Source of the DNA: Paenibacillus aestuarii
Lineage (GTDB): Bacteria; Bacillota; Bacilli; Paenibacillales; NBRC-103111
NCBI RefSeq assembly: GCF_027789125.1
Contig: NZ_JAQFVF010000034.1
Coordinates: forward strand, 1 to 64,000
DNA: 64,000 bases
Direction: 5' to 3'
Within the stretch, counting starts at the first letter, position 1. Every line of letters begins with the position of its first letter. Position numbers and translations under genes: made by a program. The notes beneath the pieces were generated by a model. That model did no database searches and had not been told where the DNA came from. It saw only the letters and a program-made list of their open reading frames with translations. Below, in pieces: positions 18,294 through 27,038 of this stretch.

Positions 18294-18388
18294 TTAAAAC
18301 TACTCATGGAAAGTGTATGTTTCTTTCCAAGAACTGAACTAAACTTCCAGTACCTAGTTGAGTTTACTTAAAATCATATGTAGGTATT

Positions 18389-18437
18389 ACAATCGAGGGC
18401 CGGAGGCAAAACTGCTTTACGGCCCTTGCGATTGTAG
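18389..18437. repeat. inverted repeat after the azoreductase-pirin operon
   Basis: TACAATCGAGGGCCG and CGGCCCTTGCGATTGTA form an interrupted stem of about 15 bp with a 17-base loop. No T-tract follows, so it is either a weak terminator or a protein or RNA structure. Confidence 0.5.
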
Positions 18438-18503
18438 CATACCAACCCGGGAACCACTATTACTGATTACTTATATAAGAGTATCCTATAGGAGGGATTT
18501 ACA

Positions 18504-18986
18504 ATGATTTCAGTATATAATCAACGGTTTAGAGAAGAAGTTATTAATTTAATACTTCATGTTCAAAACGTTGAAAACGACCTGAATATTACGCTCGAAG
18601 AACAACCGGATTTATTAGATATTGAAGCTCACTACTTAAATATTGGGGGACAATTTTGGGTTGCTCTAGACAATAAGGAAAAAGTCATTGGCTCAATAGG
18701 GTTATTGAATCTTTCCAATGAGATTTCCGTTTTAAAGAAGTTTTTTGTATATGAACACTATCGAGGTAAAGAACATTCTATTGGGCAAAAACTGTTTAAT
18801 GTACTTACAGAATACGCTAAAGCGCAGGGAACTAAAACAATTTTGCTGGATACTCCTTCTATAGCAAAGAGATCACATAGCTTTTATGAGAAAAATGGAT
18901 TTATTCAAATTAACAAGGATGAATTGCCAATTCAATACGATTATCCTGATAGAAAATCTTTATTATACCGACTCGATCTTGCCTAG
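18504..18986 (+). CDS. GNAT-family N-acetyltransferase
   Basis: This 160-residue GNAT-fold protein shows the acetyl-CoA region VLKKFFVYEHYRGKEHSIGQ, where the usual R/Q-x-x-G-x-G/A loop is altered to YRGKEHSIGQKL, then TILLDTPSIAKRSHSFYEKNGF with the C-terminal motif B Tyr. GGAGGGATTTACA precedes the ATG. Acceptor substrates of this group range from small amines to peptides and cannot be inferred. It stands alone between two pirin genes with an AT-rich gap on each side. Confidence 0.82.
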   Translation: MISVYNQRFREEVINLILHVQNVENDLNITLEEQPDLLDIEAHYLNIGGQFWVALDNKEKVIGSIGLLNLSNEISVLKKFFVYEHYRGKEHSIGQKLFNVLTEYAKAQGTKTILLDTPSIAKRSHSFYEKNGFIQINKDELPIQYDYPDRKSLLYRLDLA

Positions 18987-19343
18987 TCTGACAATACAAG
19001 TAAGCAATCTTGTTTAACCCTTTTATAAGTGCCAAAGTTGTTAAGAGATATTGGTATTGGCTTGCCTAACGGTCGGATGCTGAAATCAGAACACTTTGAC
19101 TATTTTAGTTTCTTCACAACAAATCGTTTTGTTATTTACATTACAGAATTCATAAATCATTCATATTATTATTAATTCAGGACAGTTACTTGAAGTATTA
19201 ACTTATTTCAGCAGCAAAGAAGCAATTAGGGTATGTATTATATTGAACCAAGTATAACAAATTAAGGATGCAGTGTTTTTTATACAGTATAAATTTTGTA
19301 AATTAATTGGGTTTACAATTAGTGATCAAACAAGGAGGCAGTT
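18987..19343. other. 357-bp gene-free stretch
   Basis: No coding frame or strong hairpin is visible. It is AT-rich and ends in the ribosome site of the next pirin. It contains ATTCATAAATCATTCAT, similar to the block downstream of the GTTAC operators, but no palindrome. Confidence 0.4.
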
Positions 19344-20039
19344 ATGATACAAGTTTTTCCTTCAGAAACGCGTTATCAAGTAAATAATGGTTGGCTCAAC
19401 AGTAAATTGAGTTTCTCCTTCGGTGAGTACTTTGATCCTTCCAACACGGCATTTAGTGTTATGCGAGTATGTAATGATGATGAAGTCGCTCCAGGTAAAG
19501 GTTTTGGCGCCCACCCTCACAGTGATATGGAAATTGTTACAATAGTTCTGCAAGGAGCAGTCAGACATGAGGATAATCTTGGTAATACAGAGATTACATC
19601 AGTTGGTGAAGTGCAGAGAATGAGCGGAGGATCAGGAATTGTACATGCTGAATTCAATGCATCACATACTGAATCAACTAGATTTCTGCAGCTTTGGTTT
19701 ATGCCTAATCAACTTGGACTAAAACCATCTTACGAAACCAGTAAATATAATTATGATAAAATGCAAGACAAGTTACTTCCCGTTGTAACTTCAGAAGGGT
19801 TAGATAATACTGCGAAAATCCATCAAGATCTATCGATTTATCTGAGTCGAATAGGGAAAGAAAAATCAATTTCTTTTGAGCGAGAAGATCGGAGAGTATT
19901 CCTATTCATGATTGAGGGTAATGCTTCAGTGAATGAGGCTACGCTTCAATCTGGAGATACTGCTCGGATTGAAGCAATTTCGGAATTGAAAATAAAAGCT
20001 AACGAAGACACATTTTTGATGCTTATCGACTTACCATAA
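19344..20039 (+). CDS. pirin-family bicupin, copy 3
   Basis: This intact 231-residue pirin is clearly paralogous to 17595. It has NGWLNSKLSFSFGEYFDP, VMRVCNDDEVAPGKGF, the metal segment AHPHSDMEIVTIVLQGAVRH, VQRMSGGSGIVHAEFN and FLQLWFMP. AAGGAGGCAGTT stands before the ATG. The protein ends in MLIDLP, like copy 2. A small gene follows after about 24 bp and may be co-transcribed. Confidence 0.9.
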   Translation: MIQVFPSETRYQVNNGWLNSKLSFSFGEYFDPSNTAFSVMRVCNDDEVAPGKGFGAHPHSDMEIVTIVLQGAVRHEDNLGNTEITSVGEVQRMSGGSGIVHAEFNASHTESTRFLQLWFMPNQLGLKPSYETSKYNYDKMQDKLLPVVTSEGLDNTAKIHQDLSIYLSRIGKEKSISFEREDRRVFLFMIEGNASVNEATLQSGDTARIEAISELKIKANEDTFLMLIDLP

Positions 20040-20063
20040 AAATCAGATAAAGCGGGGATGGAA

Positions 20064-20390
20064 ATGCGAGAAGAACTGGTATTAAAGCATGCGGTAGGTG
20101 GCCGTACATTTATCCAAACAGGAAAAAAACCTCTAGATTACACGATAACGCAAGAGGGTTCTAACTGGAAAATTTCGGTCCATCTGACACCCGAAATCGA
20201 TATCCAAGAGATATTAAAATGGAAACAAGAGCTGAATCTGTTTTTGTTTCAGGAATTTGAAGATCAACCTACGAATAAGATATGGTTTTATATTAAAAAC
20301 GGCCCTGTACTATATAATGAGCAAATCCAATTGTTAACTATAGTTGCTGAATCAAAAATCGAATATATACCATCCAATTATTCAGTTTAA
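20064..20390 (+). CDS. hypothetical protein, 108 residues
   Basis: I do not recognise this family. The protein is soluble and mixed in charge, with a predicted strand-rich start (LVLKHAVGGRTFIQTG), an amphipathic helix (DIQEILKWKQELNLFLFQEF) and no Cys. I take the ATG at 20064, preceded by GGGGATGG; an ATG two codons upstream overlaps that site. It lies 24 bp behind a pirin and ends 19 bp before a strong terminator, so it is probably the second gene of that unit. Confidence 0.6.
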   Translation: MREELVLKHAVGGRTFIQTGKKPLDYTITQEGSNWKISVHLTPEIDIQEILKWKQELNLFLFQEFEDQPTNKIWFYIKNGPVLYNEQIQLLTIVAESKIEYIPSNYSV

Positions 20391-20409
20391 CAAAGGCGTA
20401 AAAGTGGAA

Positions 20410-20436
20410 AAAAGGAGCCATTATTGGCTCCTTTTA
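20410..20436 (+). terminator. intrinsic terminator
   Basis: AAAAGGAGCCA pairs perfectly with TGGCTCCTTTT around TTAT. Confidence 0.85.
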
Positions 20437-20469
20437 ATACCTGAAGGAGTGGAATTCTTTAGTTGTGTG

Positions 20470-20620
20470 TTAATTTCATTTTCTTAATAGCCTCAATCTT
20501 TGGCCAGCTCGCACTTGCAATCAATACTGAAATTCGCTTTAGCGATTACATCCCCATTCAGATCATTAATTCTTGTAGAGAATTAAGATATTCATTTTGA
20601 GGATTTATGTTCTGACTTTC
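20470..20620 (-). pseudogene. isochorismatase-family relic, 3' end plus a 5' scrap
   Basis: The minus strand of this stretch matches the 3' end of the intact gene at 2048: GGCCAGCTCGCACTTGCAAT against GGCCAACTCGCACTGGCAAT, and the following AGCGATTACATCCCCATTCA block. About 50 bp later it matches the segment near 2650 (GATATTCATTTTGAGGAT). The catalytic middle is deleted. This is a third copy of the gene in the window. Confidence 0.7.
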
Positions 20621-20912
20621 AAAGATTTATTCAGAAGTTACAATTTTCAACTTAGTATAGACAGTTGTATAACACATATTTGGATAATTTACTAAGCAGG
20701 AGTGAAATCGTTTAAAATAAAAAGTTCTTTGGAGTTAAGGCATACCAGACTGGTTTGGAGGGAAAATAGGAGAGACGAATTGATTGTTTAATTCTACGGG
20801 AGCAGAAACCCTTGATGGAAAAGAAAGATCTCGCCACCGTAAAATAGATTACAGATCAAAGTCAAGGTTCGAGATAGAATATGAGTATACAATGAAAGGA
20901 GAAACAAACAAA

Positions 20913-21245
20913 ATGGACACTTTGACATTAACAAAAGACACGTTTCGCGGGCAAATAGAACATGGTATTACGCTTGTTGATTTCTATGCAACTTGGTGTG
21001 GACCTTGTCAGCGTCAACTGCCTATCGTAGAAGAACTTGCAAGTGAAATGAAACATTCGGCTTCCGTTGCGAAAATAAATATTGATGAAGAGTCGGAAAT
21101 CGCTACGACATATGGAGTAAAAAGTATTCCAACTTTGATGATATTTAAAGATGGCTATCTCTTAGAGACTATGGTTGGCTTGCAAAGCAAAAGCTTTCTA
21201 CGTGAGAAATTAAATCTGTATTTGTCTATTGGTGATACTTGTTAA
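20913..21245 (+). CDS. trxA: thioredoxin
   Basis: This 110-residue thioredoxin has the active site ATWCGPCQRQLPIVEELA (W28-C29-G30-P31-C32) and the cis-proline loop KSIPTLMIFKDGY. The ATG at 20913 follows AAAGGAGAAACAAACAA; the frame is open upstream to 20784 but that sequence is not thioredoxin-like. It heads a three-gene set with thioredoxin reductase and a second thioredoxin-like protein and presumably receives electrons from that reductase. The relic at 5955 is its close paralogue; both end in GDTC. Confidence 0.92.
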   Translation: MDTLTLTKDTFRGQIEHGITLVDFYATWCGPCQRQLPIVEELASEMKHSASVAKINIDEESEIATTYGVKSIPTLMIFKDGYLLETMVGLQSKSFLREKLNLYLSIGDTC

Positions 21246-21289
21246 TTTCTTAAAGTAGAAGAATATCTGTTTGATAAAGAGAGGATTAT

Positions 21290-22219
21290 ATGGAAAATGC
21301 AATTGTGATTGGAACAGGACCTGCCGGATTAACAGCAGCTATTTATCTAGCCCGCGCTAATTTGGAGCCGCTAGTTATTGAGGGACCTGAACCAGGAGGT
21401 CAGCTTACAACTACCACTGAGGTTGAAAATTTCCCAGGGTTTCCTGATGGAATTATGGGACCAGAGTTGATGGATAATATGCGCAAGCAAGCTGAAAGGT
21501 TCGGCGCAAAGTTTCGTACAGGCTGGGTTAATAGCGTCGATTTATCGAAACGCCCTTTTAAACTGTTTCTTGAAGGCGGTGAAGAATTAGTAGCTAAAAC
21601 TCTTATTCTTTCAACCGGTGCGTCTGCGAAGTATCTAGGTATTCCTGGTGAAAAGGAAAATGTTGGTCGTGGTGTTAGCACATGTGCCACATGTGATGGA
21701 TTTTTCTTCCGTGGCAAAAAAATTATTGTTGTCGGTGGGGGAGACTCAGCGATGGAAGAAGCTCATTTTTTAACAAAGTTTGCTTCTGAAGTACGCATTG
21801 TGAATCGCCGAGAAGAGCTTCGTGCCTCAAAAATCATGCAGGACCGTGCTCGTCAAAATAATAAGATTACGTGGAGCTTAAATAAAACACCACTGGAAGT
21901 CGTAGAAGGTAATAGTGAAGTAACGGGCCTAAAAGTCCGTAACAATTCGACTGGCAAGGAAGAAATCATCGATACGGATGGCATTTTTGTCACCATCGGG
22001 CATACTCCCAATACAAAGTTCTTAAATGGACAATTGGAAACAGACGAGGTCGGTTATTTGAAAGTTAAACCAGGAACCTCTGAAACTAATGTCTTGGGAG
22101 TGTTCGCTTGCGGAGATGTAAAGGATAATAAGTATCGTCAAGCTATTACAGCAGCGGGTAGTGGAGCTATGGCAGCTATAGATGTTGAAAAATTTTTAGA
22201 ACAAATCGAAAATCACTAA
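21290..22219 (+). CDS. trxB: thioredoxin-disulfide reductase
   Basis: This 309-residue low-molecular-weight thioredoxin reductase has the FAD loop GTGPAGLTAAIYLARANL, the redox dithiol CATCDGFFFRGK, the NADPH loop VGGGDSAMEEAHFL with the RREELRASK 2'-phosphate site, and the C-terminal FAD motif VFACGDVKDNKYRQAITAAG. It transfers electrons from NADPH to thioredoxin in the cytosol. GAGAGGATTATAT precedes the ATG. Its position between two thioredoxin-type genes points to a dedicated local redox relay, additional to the housekeeping system expected elsewhere. Confidence 0.93.
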   Translation: MENAIVIGTGPAGLTAAIYLARANLEPLVIEGPEPGGQLTTTTEVENFPGFPDGIMGPELMDNMRKQAERFGAKFRTGWVNSVDLSKRPFKLFLEGGEELVAKTLILSTGASAKYLGIPGEKENVGRGVSTCATCDGFFFRGKKIIVVGGGDSAMEEAHFLTKFASEVRIVNRREELRASKIMQDRARQNNKITWSLNKTPLEVVEGNSEVTGLKVRNNSTGKEEIIDTDGIFVTIGHTPNTKFLNGQLETDEVGYLKVKPGTSETNVLGVFACGDVKDNKYRQAITAAGSGAMAAIDVEKFLEQIENH

Positions 22220-22246
22220 TTTTATAAATAAACGGGAGTGATCAAA

Positions 22247-22567
22247 ATGGAACGCATTCAATCTCAAGAACAATTTCAAGCGAAAATTACTGATGAAGGT
22301 TATACTGTCATGAAATTTGATGCAACTTGGTGCCCAGATTGCAAGAACATGGATCGTTTTATCGGCGATGTTATTAAAGATTATCCGGATAAGAAGTTTT
22401 TTGCGGTAGATTCTGAACAATTTGAGGAGTTTGCAGATAAGTATGAAGTTAAAGGTATTCCAAGTTTGCTTGTGTTTAAGAATGGCGAGAAAATAGCTCA
22501 TCTTCATAGTAAATTTGCGAAAACTCCAGCCCAAATTCGTGAATATTTAGATACTATTAAAGCTTAA
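22247..22567 (+). CDS. thioredoxin-like protein with a CPDC active site
   Basis: This 106-residue thioredoxin-fold protein has the site DATWCPDCKNM (C29 and C32), in register with the CGPC of the neighbouring thioredoxin, and the cis-Pro loop GIPSLLVFKNGEKI. CPDC is found in several thioredoxin-like families and changes redox potential. The ATG at 22247 follows GGGAG at eight bases; the GTG at 22238 overlaps the site. It ends the trx-trxB operon at a structured terminator. Confidence 0.88.
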   Translation: MERIQSQEQFQAKITDEGYTVMKFDATWCPDCKNMDRFIGDVIKDYPDKKFFAVDSEQFEEFADKYEVKGIPSLLVFKNGEKIAHLHSKFAKTPAQIREYLDTIKA

Positions 22568-22581
22568 ACAAGTCTAGCAGA

Positions 22582-22653
22582 TGAAATGCACCCCTGAGAA
22601 TGGACATCGGAATAACCCAGGTTATATCGATGGAAATTCTAGTGGTGCATTTT
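22582..22653 (+). terminator. nested double-hairpin terminator
   Basis: The outer stem AAATGCACC/GGTGCATTT encloses an inner, almost perfect stem (CATCG..ATAACC around CA with GGTTAT..CGATG) and is followed by TTTTT. The nested layout is more elaborate than a plain intrinsic terminator. Confidence 0.65.
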
Positions 22654-22795
22654 TTAGCTTATAAAAAATAGAAGACTGAAGAAACTATATTCTGAATCAT
22701 TTTTTACATATGAAAGAAGATTAAAGCTACCGAAAGATGAGAGAACACATCAAGGCACTAACTCATGGTGTACCACGATATGGGTATTAGTTGCC

Positions 22796-23494
22796 TTATT
22801 TTTCAAGCAAAAGATCCTCTTCTGCCTTGAGTTGGTCCACATATATTTTTGACCTGCCAGTACGAATGATCCCTTGTTTCACGAGCTCGTTCAGTGAGCT
22901 TGTGACGGATTCACGAGTTGCGCCAATCATATTTGCAATTTCTTGATGCGTTAGCTTAAAATCAATACGCTTGAAGGATTCTTCAGTTACGCCAAATTGA
23001 ACGGACAATTTAAGCAATAAAAAAATAATACGATCTCTAACGTTTCCAAGCGCGAGTTTCTCCAATAACTCGGTCGTTTCCTGAAGTTTTGCGCTGATTT
23101 CTTTTAAAAAACGTAAAGCGAGTTGAGGTCGTTTCAACAGAAAGCTTTCAAAGTGTGTTTTTAGAACAGAACAAAGTAATGTTTCTTCTAATGTTTCAAT
23201 ATAAAGGCCGCGTGTGCCGAGAGAAAAAGCATCAATTTCACCAAACATATTGCCAGGACCGAGGATACCTGCTGTAAACTGTTTACCATCAGGGCTCAAC
23301 TTATACATACGAAGCTTTCCAGTTTTAATGAAAAATAAACCATCCCTATTCATTTCAGGTGACTGAACTATTGTCCCCTTTGGGATAGAATTAAAATGAG
23401 TCATGGGAGCCATCTGATCAATTTCGATTAAATCTTCTGGAGGCAATGCCTCAAATATACGAATTTTTGATAAGTACCAAAGTTTGTCATGCAT
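22796..23494 (-). CDS. Crp/Fnr-family regulator, copy 2
   Basis: This is a full-length 232-residue regulator. It has a beta-roll sensor (about 10-125; FTAGILGPGNMFGEIDAFSLG, YIETLEETLLCSV), a dimer helix and a C-terminal winged helix-turn-helix THQEIANMIGATRESVTSSL near 175-195. No N-terminal FNR cysteine cluster is present, so oxygen sensing by FeS is unlikely; the single Cys in LLCSV is shared by the paralogues. It overlaps the end of a glutaredoxin-like gene by 8 bp on the minus strand, with a DsrE gene before that, so it may regulate sulfur or redox genes. Confidence 0.9.
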   Translation of the reverse strand: MHDKLWYLSKIRIFEALPPEDLIEIDQMAPMTHFNSIPKGTIVQSPEMNRDGLFFIKTGKLRMYKLSPDGKQFTAGILGPGNMFGEIDAFSLGTRGLYIETLEETLLCSVLKTHFESFLLKRPQLALRFLKEISAKLQETTELLEKLALGNVRDRIIFLLLKLSVQFGVTEESFKRIDFKLTHQEIANMIGATRESVTSSLNELVKQGIIRTGRSKIYVDQLKAEEDLLLEK

Positions 23495-23723
23495 TGGTTC
23501 TCATTAGCACCTCCTTGATTTTATCTCGATCAAAATAATGAAAAGCGGAATCTTCAATCAATATAAACGGTGTTGCGATTCCGCCTAAACGAAGCATTTC
23601 TTGAAAATGTTCCTTATTTACTTCCACGTCAAACTGCTTGTAGGCGATGCCTTGTTCTTCGAAAAAACTTATCGCTTCCTTACATGATGCGCAATGTCCA
23701 CTTGAGTAAACGATAACCTCCAT
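23487..23723 (-). CDS. glutaredoxin-like protein
   Basis: This 78-residue thioredoxin-fold protein has the site YSSGHCASCKEAISFFEEQG and the GGIATPFILI cis-Pro region, which is the glutaredoxin layout. GGAGGTACACTAT supports the start at 23723 (MEVIVYSS). It lies between a DsrE-family gene and the Crp/Fnr gene, overlapping the latter. The product probably reduces disulfides or mixed thiols on proteins. Confidence 0.85.
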   Translation of the reverse strand: MEVIVYSSGHCASCKEAISFFEEQGIAYKQFDVEVNKEHFQEMLRLGGIATPFILIEDSAFHYFDRDKIKEVLMRTNA

Positions 23724-23788
23724 ATAGTGTACCTCCAATACAGACAGATAAGCCATCGGTTAGATGGCTTATCTGCTTAAAGTCGAAA

Positions 23789-24142
23789 TTATAAAGTTAT
23801 AATTTGATAGCCGTCAGCAACCAACTTAGCAACACTGAAATGGCCTTCTGCTTCCGCTAACGTATTGATACCTGCTGCTTGAATATCTTGAGTGACACCG
23901 AATGCATCTGCACAAGAACCGCATGCTCCTGCGAGGATGCCAGTGGCTTTCACAGCTTTATACAGAGGATTAAACATATGCGAAGGATCTTCCATTGTTT
24001 TTACCCAGACTGTCCCTTGGCCATCAAAATAAACTTTAACTTCAATTTTTGCTTCATGCAGTTCTTGTGCATACAAGAGTGCATGCAGTGCTCTACCCAT
24101 TTCATTTTCTGTTGCGTGAACAATAATAGCTACTTTTGTCAT
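23789..24142 (-). CDS. DsrE/DsrF-family protein
   Basis: This 117-residue protein has the DsrE-like fold start KVAIIVHATENEMGRALHALLYAQEL and the Cys-containing loop GACGSCADAFGV, where family members carry persulfide sulfur. AAAGGAGTTGC lies before the start at 24142. It is the first gene of a minus-strand operon DsrE, glutaredoxin-like, Crp/Fnr. A function in sulfur transfer or persulfide homeostasis is plausible; no partner sulfurtransferase is seen. Confidence 0.85.
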   Translation of the reverse strand: MTKVAIIVHATENEMGRALHALLYAQELHEAKIEVKVYFDGQGTVWVKTMEDPSHMFNPLYKAVKATGILAGACGSCADAFGVTQDIQAAGINTLAEAEGHFSVAKLVADGYQIITL

Positions 24143-24704
24143 TTTAAAAAGCAACTCCTTTTTATTATTTTGCAATATCTATACTGGCATACGGATACTA
24201 ATAAATTTGCTTTTGAAATTATATTGCTTGTTATTCCTCCCTTGTCGATTGACTTAAGAGCATCATACCTCGAAGGAAGTTACTCTTCTGTAATCTTTTT
24301 TACAGAGCCAATGCTCGGTAATGCTACACAAAGGGATTAGTGTTTGAAGTGTCACCAATAATCCTCGACTAGGCCTCTAGTTACTCTCACATATTTCGTG
24401 TTTATAACCCATTACCTGAATTATTCCTATCAGGTTTCGCAATTGGTTCGCCAGTTGATAGGATCTGTGATTGATAAAGTAGTAAACGAGGAGGGAACGG
24501 CAGAGAGTAACAACAAGCTTAACATCCTGAGGGTTTTCTATGCAGGTTCTGTAGTAATGAATGAAGATGTCAGCTGCAATAGTATTTGATTTGTAACGAC
24601 ATAAAACATACTTTTACTTCTCTTGGATAACAATAAAATATCTGTCCAATGTTTATTTGATTTGAGTGAAAGGTGAGAACAAAATTGCGGCATTTTATCG
24701 GGGA
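24143..24704. other. 562-bp stretch without a recognisable gene
   Basis: Short frames exist but none has a ribosome site or family features. The left edge holds the DsrE promoter region; the right edge runs into the GerB relic. The composition suggests decayed coding sequence. Confidence 0.45.
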
Positions 24705-25003
24705 TATATATGATTACAATCACATATTTGACGCTTGGATCATTAGGATTTAATTATATTTAATTATATTACGACGTCAACTTTCCCATTTTTACAACGA
24801 TTCAATTGGGAGTTTAGGGAATATTTGGTAATATTTTAAATCGTTCTTATCGGAATATGAACAGTCCTTGTCTGGACTTTTGATCATTTTACATATGGAT
24901 CTAAAATTTACCCTTTTTCAATTTTGCTTCCTTGCATTGATTTTTCCAATCTTATTAGCATTATTAGCAGTGTTAAAACGAAGGCAAAAAGATACTTTTT
25001 AAG
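24705..25003 (+). pseudogene. GerB-family permease relic
   Basis: The start of the stretch reads ITITYLTLGSLGFNYI, matching ISYLTLSSLGFNYVQ of gerB at 9294. It goes on through FPIFTTIQL (gerB: YPFFATIQM) and ends with a hydrophobic block and KRRQKDTF, like the gerB tail IKRRREVKSL. Several stops and shifts interrupt it. It is the 3' third of a second gerB gene; no matching gerA or gerC was found beside it. Confidence 0.7.
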
Positions 25004-25095
25004 CTTAATACAAATTACACCTAATCCTTAGCCTATACATTAATGCTAAATGAACCATTATCGTATTAGACATTTAATTGAGGAGCTGTTAGGTA

Positions 25096-25800
25096 GTGGA
25101 CATGATCAAACCATGGAGGCTGTCAAAATTTAGATTATTCGAGTTGTTACCACAAGAGGATCTAGAGAAAGTTGATGAAATGGCGCCAATTACAAACATA
25201 AGTGTTTTTCCTAAAAATACTTTAATACAAACGCCAGATATTAAAAATAAAGGATTGTTTATTGTTATAAATGGAATGTTTCGATTGTATAAAACAAATT
25301 CGGTTGGCAAGCAATATACTGTAGGTATTCTAGGGGCAGGTAGTTTGTATGGTGAGATCAATATGTTGTCGTTCGGGACAAATGGAAACTATATGGAAAC
25401 CTTGTGTGAGACGACCGTCTGTTATATACAACAAGATCAATTTGAGCAATTATTAAATGAGCGTCCAGAACTTGCTTTTAAATTGTTAGAGGAACTCAGC
25501 AATCGATTGCTTGATCGTGATGAAGTGCTGGAAAGATTAGTGTTAAGCGATCTTCGTGGCAAGGTGCTTTTTTTTCTAACTAAACTATCTAAGAAGTTCG
25601 GTATAGAAGAAAATGAGTATCAAAAAATAGATATGCCGATTACCCATCAGGAATTGGCAAACATGATTGGTGCCTCAAGAGAATCAGTTTCTTTGGTCTT
25701 ACAGGAGCTGTCCAATGAAGGAATTATAATAACAGGAAGAAAGAGCATCATGGTTCAACTAGAGAAGGCGAAAGAACGTCTAAAAACTAACCACAAATGA
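25096..25800 (+). CDS. Crp/Fnr-family regulator, copy 3
   Basis: This 234-residue paralogue of the regulator at 22796 has a sensor domain with KQYTVGILGAGSLYGEINML and YMETLCETTVCYI, a dimer helix and the recognition region THQELANMIGASRESVSLVLQEL. GTG at 25096 is preceded by GAGGAGCT; ATG at 25102 is an alternative start. No FNR-type FeS cysteines are seen. It faces a long gap and then a cupin gene, so its targets are not evident. Confidence 0.88.
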   Translation: MDMIKPWRLSKFRLFELLPQEDLEKVDEMAPITNISVFPKNTLIQTPDIKNKGLFIVINGMFRLYKTNSVGKQYTVGILGAGSLYGEINMLSFGTNGNYMETLCETTVCYIQQDQFEQLLNERPELAFKLLEELSNRLLDRDEVLERLVLSDLRGKVLFFLTKLSKKFGIEENEYQKIDMPITHQELANMIGASRESVSLVLQELSNEGIIITGRKSIMVQLEKAKERLKTNHK

Positions 25801-26416
25801 CTTTAAATGGGATATCAAACTAACCGAGATTCCTAAGCTATATGCCTTCTAATCCTATTCTGTTCATAATTAACATTTTTGTTACACTGCAAAACATTGA
25901 TGCATATAGTCGGAAAATAACCATAAATAGATTTAAAAGAAAACTTCTTTGTAATCTTCCTCACTGAATAATTACTGAGAAAGAGTTACTATAAAGAAGT
26001 TCGATCGGAGTAGAAAGGGGGATTAATCGTAAAAATTTACAAAAACTCGTTTAATACAATATCGAGACAGATCTTTGAAAATCATCCTATGCTTAGGTAT
26101 TAAAGAATTCCGTTTTGAAAATATTATTCAAGACAGGTTTGAAAGAAAAAGATATCAGTTGCTTTAATTATCATTTAAGAGAAAATAAACATTTCGAAAA
26201 TTAGCACCACATTAAACTGAATTGAATAAATTTGAACTTTATAGACTTGCTCAATGCGATTACATTTGGTCAAAGATCAGTTCATATAATAATTTGTTAA
26301 TTACTTTTGTAATTCTTATCGGAGTTTAAGATGTTCACTGATAAAATGTATCATTCTAAAGTTTAAAATCAATAATCAGCCATAAAAATATTCATTTACA
26401 TTAGGAGGCTACATCA
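25801..26416. other. 616-bp AT-rich gap
   Basis: I see no gene, hairpin or repeat in this stretch apart from the ribosome site of the cupin gene at its right end. It may be eroded coding sequence or a long regulatory region. Confidence 0.45.
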
Positions 26417-26875
26417 ATGTCAACATTTTTGGATGTAATGGGACCACGTGTTCAACTATTAACGAATTTAACGGAAAATAGAGATTATTCCCTTATGAAG
26501 GCCGAAGTTCCACCGGGTGTAACAGTGCCTGTCCATAGTCATGGAGATCGTGAAACTTTTGTTGTTCTCTCGGGGGAACTCGAAGCTTTCATTAAAGATA
26601 GTTGGGTTTCTGTTAAGGCTGGTGAGACTGTTGATATTCCAGGAGACGTAAAGCACGCGTGGAGAAATTCTACTAATGAGACAGTAACATTGTTAGTTGC
26701 CTCCACTGCCAGAATGGGAGATTTCTTTGTTGAAATAGGTCGTCCAGTTGATCAGATTCCTGCAGGCCCTCCTTCACCAGAAGTTTTACACCATTTTGTT
26801 CAAATGGCAATTGCTTACGGTTATTGGCTTGGAATGCCTGATGATAATGCAGCAATTGGTATATCACTAGGTTAA
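26417..26875 (+). CDS. single-domain cupin protein
   Basis: This 152-residue cupin has motif 1 PVHSHGDRETFVVLSGELEAF (His, His, Glu ligands) and motif 2 VDIPGDVKHAWRNS. Such proteins bind a metal and include dioxygenases, isomerases and sensors. AGGAGGCTACATCA precedes the ATG. It is followed by a terminator, so it is monocistronic. Substrate is unknown; the company of pirins and redox enzymes suggests oxidation of small aromatic or carbonyl compounds. Confidence 0.85.
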   Translation: MSTFLDVMGPRVQLLTNLTENRDYSLMKAEVPPGVTVPVHSHGDRETFVVLSGELEAFIKDSWVSVKAGETVDIPGDVKHAWRNSTNETVTLLVASTARMGDFFVEIGRPVDQIPAGPPSPEVLHHFVQMAIAYGYWLGMPDDNAAIGISLG

Positions 26876-26960
26876 TCTTTTCAACTTAAAGCTTTTACAA
26901 TATGTATAAAAGTGCAATTCTGTTGATTTCCAAGGGAACTTCGATTAACAGCAAAGAATA

Positions 26961-26993
26961 TCCAAAGCCTTTTTAGTGAGGCTTTGGATTTTT
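26961..26993 (+). terminator. intrinsic terminator after the cupin gene
   Basis: TCCAAAGCC pairs with GGCTTTGGA around ten bases, followed by TTTTTAT. Confidence 0.85.
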
Positions 26994-27038
26994 ATATACA
27001 CCCAATATTCATCCCTTAATAATGGAGGTATCTAAAGC

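Noticed and set aside
22796..25800. FNR-type oxygen regulators
   Set aside because: The Crp/Fnr proteins lack the N-terminal or C-terminal cysteine cluster needed for an FeS sensor.
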